Positions 59,695 to 64,000 of a DNA stretch of 64,000 nucleotides are shown here, in pieces. Source of the stretch: Iamia sp038233075 (GTDB lineage: Bacteria > Actinomycetota > Acidimicrobiia > Acidimicrobiales > Iamiaceae); contig JBBSMQ010000006.1 of assembly GCA_038233075.1 (NCBI GenBank), positions 1 to 64,000 on the forward strand, written 5' to 3'. Positions within the stretch are counted from its first letter, which is position 1; the number at the start of each line of letters is the position of its first letter. A model generated the notes under the pieces. That model ran no database searches. It saw nothing but the letters and a program-made list of their open reading frames with translations, and was not told where the DNA came from. Made by a program: the position numbers and the translations under genes.

Positions 59695-60930
59695 GTGGAC
59701 TTCGATGACACGCCCGCGGAGGCCGCCTTCCGGGCCGAGGCCCGCGCCTGGCTCGACGCCCACGCCCCCTCCAAGGGCAGCCCCGAGGACTTCTCCCAGG
59801 GCTACCTGGAGGGCACCGCCGACGTGGCCGAACACGTGGCCCGGGCCCAGGCCTGGCAGCGCACCCTCTTCGACCACGGCTGGGCCGGCATCACCTGGCC
59901 CCGGGAGTACGGCGGCCGGGGGAGCGGGCCGGTCGAGTCCATGATCTGGAGCCACGAGGTGGGTCGCTACGGGGTGAACGTCGGGCCCTTCGCGGTCGGC
60001 ATCGGCATGGCCGGCCCCACCATCCTGCGCCACGGCACCGGGGCCCAGAAGGAGCGCTTCCTCATCCCCATGCTCAAGGGCGAGGAGCTGTGGTGCCAGC
60101 TCTTCAGCGAGCCCGAGGCGGGCAGCGACCTGGCCGCCCTGCGCACCCGGGCTGTGCTCGATGGGGAGGAGTGGGCCGTCACCGGGCAGAAGGTGTGGAC
60201 CTCCGGTGGCGAGGTGGCCGACTGGGGCATCCTGCTGGCCCGCACCGACCTCGACGCGACCAAGCGCAAGGGCATCACCTACTTCCTCGTCGACATGCGC
60301 TCGGCCGGCATCGACATCCGTCCCCTGCGCCAGATGACGGGGTCGGCCCACTTCAGCGAGGTGTTCCTCAACGAGGTCCGCATCCCGGCCGACCAGGTGC
60401 TGGGCGAGGTCCACGGGGGGTGGGCCGTCACCGCCACCACCCTGGCCAACGAGCGGGGCCTCATCGCCGGCGGCAACAAGGCGTCCGACGCCGTCGCCCT
60501 GTGCGAGCTGGCCACCAAGCTGGGCCGGGACGACGATCCGTCCCTGCGCCAAGCCCTCGTCGACTGCTGGATCCGCCAGCGCATCCAGGCCTACCACGGC
60601 TACCGGTTGCAGACGGCGCTGAGCCAGGGTCGCCAGCCCGGCCCCGAGACCTCGATCATGAAGCTGTTCGCGGCCGAGTACCTGCGTCGCCTCGGCGCCG
60701 CCGCCCTGGCCACCCTCGGGGCCGATGGGATGCGGGCCGGGGAGGGACCGGGTGGCGGCGACTGGCAGGCCCGTTTCCTGCACGCGCCGGCCATCGGCAT
60801 CGCCGGAGGGTCCAACGAGGTCCAGCGCAACATCATCGGCGAGCGGGTGCTGGGCCTGCCCCGCGAGGCCGCTGCGGACGACGTGGCCTTCCGCGACCTG
60901 CTGGCGAGGCCGCGGTCGCGTGCGACCTGA
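59695..60930 (+). CDS. Acyl-CoA dehydrogenase linked to KstR-like copy 2
   Basis: 411 residues from GTG 59695 (VDFDDTPAEAAFRAEARAWL). HGWAGITWPREYGGRGSGPV, WCQLFSEPEAGSDLAALRTR, GQKVWTSGGEVADWGILLAR and IAGGSNEVQRNIIGERVLGL. It is paralogous to the ACAD at 44640-45863 over the full length, and both are followed by a KstR-like gene. A KstR-type box touches its start. Confidence 0.92.
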   Translation: MDFDDTPAEAAFRAEARAWLDAHAPSKGSPEDFSQGYLEGTADVAEHVARAQAWQRTLFDHGWAGITWPREYGGRGSGPVESMIWSHEVGRYGVNVGPFAVGIGMAGPTILRHGTGAQKERFLIPMLKGEELWCQLFSEPEAGSDLAALRTRAVLDGEEWAVTGQKVWTSGGEVADWGILLARTDLDATKRKGITYFLVDMRSAGIDIRPLRQMTGSAHFSEVFLNEVRIPADQVLGEVHGGWAVTATTLANERGLIAGGNKASDAVALCELATKLGRDDDPSLRQALVDCWIRQRIQAYHGYRLQTALSQGRQPGPETSIMKLFAAEYLRRLGAAALATLGADGMRAGEGPGGGDWQARFLHAPAIGIAGGSNEVQRNIIGERVLGLPREAAADDVAFRDLLARPRSRAT

Positions 60931-61002
60931 GGGGCGAGGCGACGCGGCCGGGTCGGACTGTTCCGCGACCCCCTGGTGGGGCGGCGGTAGCGTGCGACGG
61001 TC

Positions 61003-61608
61003 ATGACCTCCGTGGCCCCGTCGGGTGCCGACCCCGACTCGCTCACCCCCACCCAGGCGGCTCGCCGTGAGCGCGTCATCCGGGCCGCTCTCGACCTGGG
61101 AGCCGGGGGAGGCTACGACGGGGTGCAGATGCGCGCCGTCGCCGCTCGCTCCGAGGTCGCCCTGGGCACGATCTACCGCTACTTCTCCTCCAAGGACCAC
61201 CTGCTGGCGGCCGCCCTCGTCACCTGGACCAACGACCTGGAGCGCCAGGTCGCCCGCCGACCGCCGAAGGGCACCACGCCCTCGGCCCGGGTGGGCGATG
61301 TGCTGCGCCGGGCCACCGCCGGGATGGAGCGCCAGCCCCGGCTCACCGAGGCCGTCATCCTGGCCATCTCCTCCCCCGACCCCGGGGCGGCGTCGTGCCA
61401 GCGGGAGGTGGCCGGCTCCATGGCCCGCGTCATGGATCGGGCCATGCCCGATGACCTCGACCCCGAGGTCCGATCCGAGGTGGCCCGGGTCCTGAACTTC
61501 GTCTGGTACGGCGCCCTGTTGGGCTGGGTCAACGGGTGGTCCGGCACCGACGACGTCGGCCGCGAGCTCACCAACGCCACCCGCCTCCTCCTCCGCCAGT
61601 TCGACTGA
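61003..61608 (+). CDS. TetR-family repressor, KstR-like (copy 2)
   Basis: 201 residues from ATG 61003. HTH region GGYDGVQMRAVAARSEVALG then TIYRYFSSKDHLLAAAL is even closer to my memory of KstR than copy 1 (TLYRYFPSKVHLL). The ligand-binding half is shared with copy 1 (GMERQPRLTEAVILAISSPD, VLNFVWYGALLGWVNG). It lies 72 bp after the ACAD on the same strand, so it is probably autoregulated through box 9. One or both copies are the best candidates to bind the nine boxes. Confidence 0.9.
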   Translation: MTSVAPSGADPDSLTPTQAARRERVIRAALDLGAGGGYDGVQMRAVAARSEVALGTIYRYFSSKDHLLAAALVTWTNDLERQVARRPPKGTTPSARVGDVLRRATAGMERQPRLTEAVILAISSPDPGAASCQREVAGSMARVMDRAMPDDLDPEVRSEVARVLNFVWYGALLGWVNGWSGTDDVGRELTNATRLLLRQFD

Positions 61609-61720
61609 GCGGCCCCCGTCGGGGCCTCTCCGACCGTCCTGGTACCGGACTCGGTCGCCAGGGCGACCAGATCAGGGACCAATGCGGGCGGGCTCGGCGG
61701 GATCGGCGGGCCGCGGTCGA

Positions 61721-62413
61721 TCAGCGGTCAGGCGCGGCCAGGCGTTGGGCGACGATGCGCCACACGTCGGGGTCCAGGCCCATGCCCAGGTGGGTGCTGC
61801 GGACCTCGATGTTCTCGGCTCCGGGCGTCCGATCATCGATGCAGGCGTCGGGGGCGACGATCCCATCGCGCCGGCTGCGGATCGCCGTCACCGGCACCCG
61901 GATGGGGACCGTCGCCCGCTCCTCGGTCGCGGCCCCGATGCGCTCGATCTCGGAGCGTCGGTAGAAGCGGCCGAAGGTGGTGTGAGCCGGGCCACCGATG
62001 GCAGGGGTGCCGAAGGTGACGACGCCGCGCACCGCCTCGGGATGGTCACGGGCGATCTCACGAGCCAGCACGCCGCCGATGCTCCAGCCCACCAGTGCCA
62101 CGCGATCCTCGGCCCGGGAAGCGAGCGCCACGACCTGGGCCCCGAGCCGCTCCACCTGTTGTTCGACGTCAGGTCCGACGATGCCGAGGCCCGAGCCTCG
62201 AGCATCGTGGCCGAGGCGGCCCAGGTACCGGCGCAGGGGGCTGGTCGATCGGTCGGGACCACCGAGCCCGGAGATCACCAACGCGGGACGTCCGGTTCCG
62301 CGAGGCACCCGCCGGAGGGAGGGTCCGCCCAGCGGCAGCCGGACCAGCTCCCGGGTCCAGGCCAGCTCACCGGCCCACCGGGTCGGGCCGGGAGGCGAGA
62401 TGTCGCCCGCCAT
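61721..62413 (-). CDS. Alpha/beta-fold hydrolase (lipase-like)
   Basis: 230 residues from ATG 62413. Nucleophile elbow VGWSIGG (Ser111), preceded by ALVISGLGGPDRST as oxyanion strand. GVVTFGTPAIGGPAHTTFGR is typical of lipase/PGAP1-like hydrolases that act on acyl esters. The Asp and His candidates are RRDGIVAPDACIDD and RSTHLGMGLDPDVW. It starts 3 bp after the aldo/keto reductase stop, so the two are cotranscribed. Confidence 0.85.
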   Translation of the reverse strand: MAGDISPPGPTRWAGELAWTRELVRLPLGGPSLRRVPRGTGRPALVISGLGGPDRSTSPLRRYLGRLGHDARGSGLGIVGPDVEQQVERLGAQVVALASRAEDRVALVGWSIGGVLAREIARDHPEAVRGVVTFGTPAIGGPAHTTFGRFYRRSEIERIGAATEERATVPIRVPVTAIRSRRDGIVAPDACIDDRTPGAENIEVRSTHLGMGLDPDVWRIVAQRLAAPDR

Positions 62414-62416
62414 GGG

Positions 62417-63235
62417 TCAGGCGTCGGACCAGGTCGGGGCGAAGGGAGGGTCGATGAGGCGCTTGTTGCGGTCGAGGGCGGCCAGGGCGTCGCGGTCGCC
62501 GTCGAGCAGACCCACCTGGAGGCACCCGAAGTTCTCTTCGATGCGCTCCCGCGCCGTCGCCTTCGGGATCACCGCGACGTGGTCGCCCTCGTCGAGGATG
62601 CCGCGCAGCAGCACCTGGGCCGGGGTGGCGCTGCGCTCTTCGGCGATGGCGACCACCGCCGGGTCCGACAGCAGCTCACCGCGCGCCAGCGGTGAGAAGG
62701 CGGTGAAGAGGAGGTCGTGCTCGGCGCAGAGGGCCCGCATCTCGTCCTGGGCCAGGTAGGCGTGGTGCTCAACCTGCACGCAGAAGAGGGGCGCGGCCTC
62801 CAGCGCCCGCCGCACCTGGGCTGGCGTGAAGTTGGAGACCCCGATGTGGTGGGCGGCGCCGGCCTCCACCATCTCGGTGAGGACCTCGAGGTTGTGCTCC
62901 AGGTCGTCGAGGTGCACCGGCCAGTGGAGGAGGAGCAGGTCGACGTGGTCGGTCTCCAGCTTCGACAGGCTCTCGTAGGTCGAGCTCCGGATGCCCTCGG
63001 GGGTGATGTTGTCGTTCCAGATCTTGGTGGTGACGAAGATGTCGTCACGATCGATGCCCGACGCGGTGAGGGCCTGGCCCACGGTGTGCTCGTTGCCGTA
63101 GGCCTGGGCGGTGTCGATGTGGCGGTAGCCGACCTCGAGGGCCGCCGAGACGCCGGGGAAGGTGTCGTCGCCGACCAGCTCCCAGGTGCCGAAGCCGAGA
63201 GCGGGGAGGGTCGTGCCCTGGATGGTGCGCAGCAT
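62417..63235 (-). CDS. Aldo/keto reductase
   Basis: 272 residues from ATG 63235. Complete AKR catalytic tetrad: Asp41 and Tyr46 (HIDTAQAYGNE), Lys71 (FVTTKIWNDN), His104 (LLLHWP). NADPH-binding end VIPKATARERIEENF. It resembles the 2,5-diketo-gluconate reductase branch; the physiological substrate is unknown. Confidence 0.92.
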   Translation of the reverse strand: MLRTIQGTTLPALGFGTWELVGDDTFPGVSAALEVGYRHIDTAQAYGNEHTVGQALTASGIDRDDIFVTTKIWNDNITPEGIRSSTYESLSKLETDHVDLLLLHWPVHLDDLEHNLEVLTEMVEAGAAHHIGVSNFTPAQVRRALEAAPLFCVQVEHHAYLAQDEMRALCAEHDLLFTAFSPLARGELLSDPAVVAIAEERSATPAQVLLRGILDEGDHVAVIPKATARERIEENFGCLQVGLLDGDRDALAALDRNKRLIDPPFAPTWSDA

Positions 63236-63413
63236 CGCCCCTGGCTATCGCCGGATCCCGGTGATGCCAACCAGCGAAGTCGGACGGGCGCCGACCCACT
63301 CGCGCCTTCGGGGCTCGCCGGCGGCCCGTGGCACCGACGGTCGAGCCCGGCACACTGCGGGGGAGGGGTGCGCCGAGTCCCCGGTGCGCCCCACTCTCCG
63401 AGGAGGAGCTCCC

Positions 63414-64000
63414 ATGGCTGATCGAGACCGCGTCGACTTCTGGTTCGACCCCCTGTGCCCCTGGTGCTGGATCACCTCGCGCTTCATCCTCGAGGCCGAG
63501 AAGGTCCGCGACATCGACGTGAACTTCCACGTGATGAGCCTGGCCGTGCTCAACGAGGGCCGCGACCTGCCCGACGAGTACCAGGAGATGATGGCCAAGG
63601 CCTGGGGTCCGGTGCGGGTCGCCATGGCCGTGCAGGAGAGCCACGGCGAGGAGGCGCTGGCCGCGTACTACACCGCCGCCGGCACACGGATCCACAACCA
63701 GGGCGAGGACGACTTCACCAAGGTCATCGCCGGGGCCCTCGACGAGGCCGGGCTCCCCTCGGAGCTGGCCGAGGCGGCCGACAGCGATGAGCGCGACGAG
63801 GCCCTGCGCAAGAGCCACCACGAGGGCATGGACGCGGTCGGCGACGACGTCGGCACGCCCACCATCCACGTGAACAACACGGCCTTCTTCGGCCCTGTGC
63901 TCAGTCGGATCCCTCGCGGCGAAGACGCGGGGAGGGTGTGGGATGGTGCCGTGCTCCTTGCCGGGTACCCGCACTTCTTCGAGCTCAAGCGCACCCGCCA
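63414..64000 (+). CDS. DsbA-family thioredoxin-fold protein (cut by window end)
   Basis: At least 195 residues from ATG 63414 with ribosome site GAGGAGGAG. The active-site motif is CPWC (Cys15-Cys18) in VDFWFDPLCPWCWITSRFIL, followed by the alpha-helical insertion and the cis-Pro strand VGTPTIHVNNTAFFGPVLSR. This resembles the mycothiol-dependent nitroreductase/DsbA branch of actinobacteria rather than secreted DsbA, since there is no signal peptide. Only a few residues remain beyond the window. Confidence 0.85.
   Translation, partial: MADRDRVDFWFDPLCPWCWITSRFILEAEKVRDIDVNFHVMSLAVLNEGRDLPDEYQEMMAKAWGPVRVAMAVQESHGEEALAAYYTAAGTRIHNQGEDDFTKVIAGALDEAGLPSELAEAADSDERDEALRKSHHEGMDAVGDDVGTPTIHVNNTAFFGPVLSRIPRGEDAGRVWDGAVLLAGYPHFFELKRTR

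Overview
The window is very GC-rich, densely coded bacterial DNA. It has many GTG starts, ATGA/GTGA stop-start overlaps, F420-type oxidoreductases, a WS/DGAT wax-ester/triacylglycerol synthase and KstR-like TetR regulators. Together these point to an actinobacterium. The mix of LivHM-fusion transporters, acyl-CoA dehydrogenase (ACAD) pairs and CoA ligases resembles Acidimicrobiia (Iamia/Ilumatobacter relatives); that placement is inference. No rRNA, tRNA, CRISPR array or prophage was seen.

Layout. 1-980: the end of an IS1634-like insertion sequence that truncates an ABC ATPase gene. 980-9464: a catabolic block (CaiB-type CoA-transferase, luciferase-like monooxygenase, acyl-CoA ligase, alpha/beta hydrolase, two ACADs). 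9574-16467 and 21647-27297: two complete HAAT/Liv-type ABC importers, each ending in a small two-TM protein of unknown function. 16765-21463: ADC-family enzyme, crotonase, F420-type oxidoreductase, a frameshifted acyl-CoA ligase and a zinc-ribbon DUF4190-like protein. 27583-37559: a P450/thiolase/DUF35 operon (minus) divergent from a ligase/NMO/amidohydrolase/crotonase operon (plus). 37600-42225: gene fragments mixed with intact enzymes. 42285-43962: an orphan ATPase and a MazEF-type toxin-antitoxin pair. 44036-49868: ACAD genes and a KstR-like regulator. 49887-56687: a zone of truncated genes (VapBC remnant, ALDH, SDR, amidohydrolase, methyltransferases, phosphotransferase) with an intact VapBC. 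56842-61608: a conserved unknown protein, WS/DGAT, ACAD and a second KstR-like regulator. 61721-64000: hydrolase, aldo/keto reductase and a DsbA-family protein cut by the window edge.

Two operator families tie the window together. Nine sites fit or nearly fit TnnAACnnGTTnnA, the operator known for mycobacterial KstR. They lie in front of most CoA-ester catabolic operons and one importer, and two KstR-like repressors are encoded here. A second palindrome, TGACG-N3-CGTCA in an ATCTGACG context, lies in front of the CoA-transferase, the hydrolase-ACAD-ACAD operon and the first importer. The simplest reading is uptake of acidic or lipid-like compounds, CoA activation and beta-oxidation-like breakdown. 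The P450 resembles CYP125/CYP142, and DUF35-thiolase genes beside it suggest sterol or isoprenoid side-chain degradation. No steroid-ring genes are visible here.

A striking secondary theme is gene damage. More than ten genes carry internal deletions, chimeric junctions or one-base frameshifts, mostly between 30.8 and 56.7 kb. This may be real genome erosion or an assembly artefact; sequence alone cannot decide.
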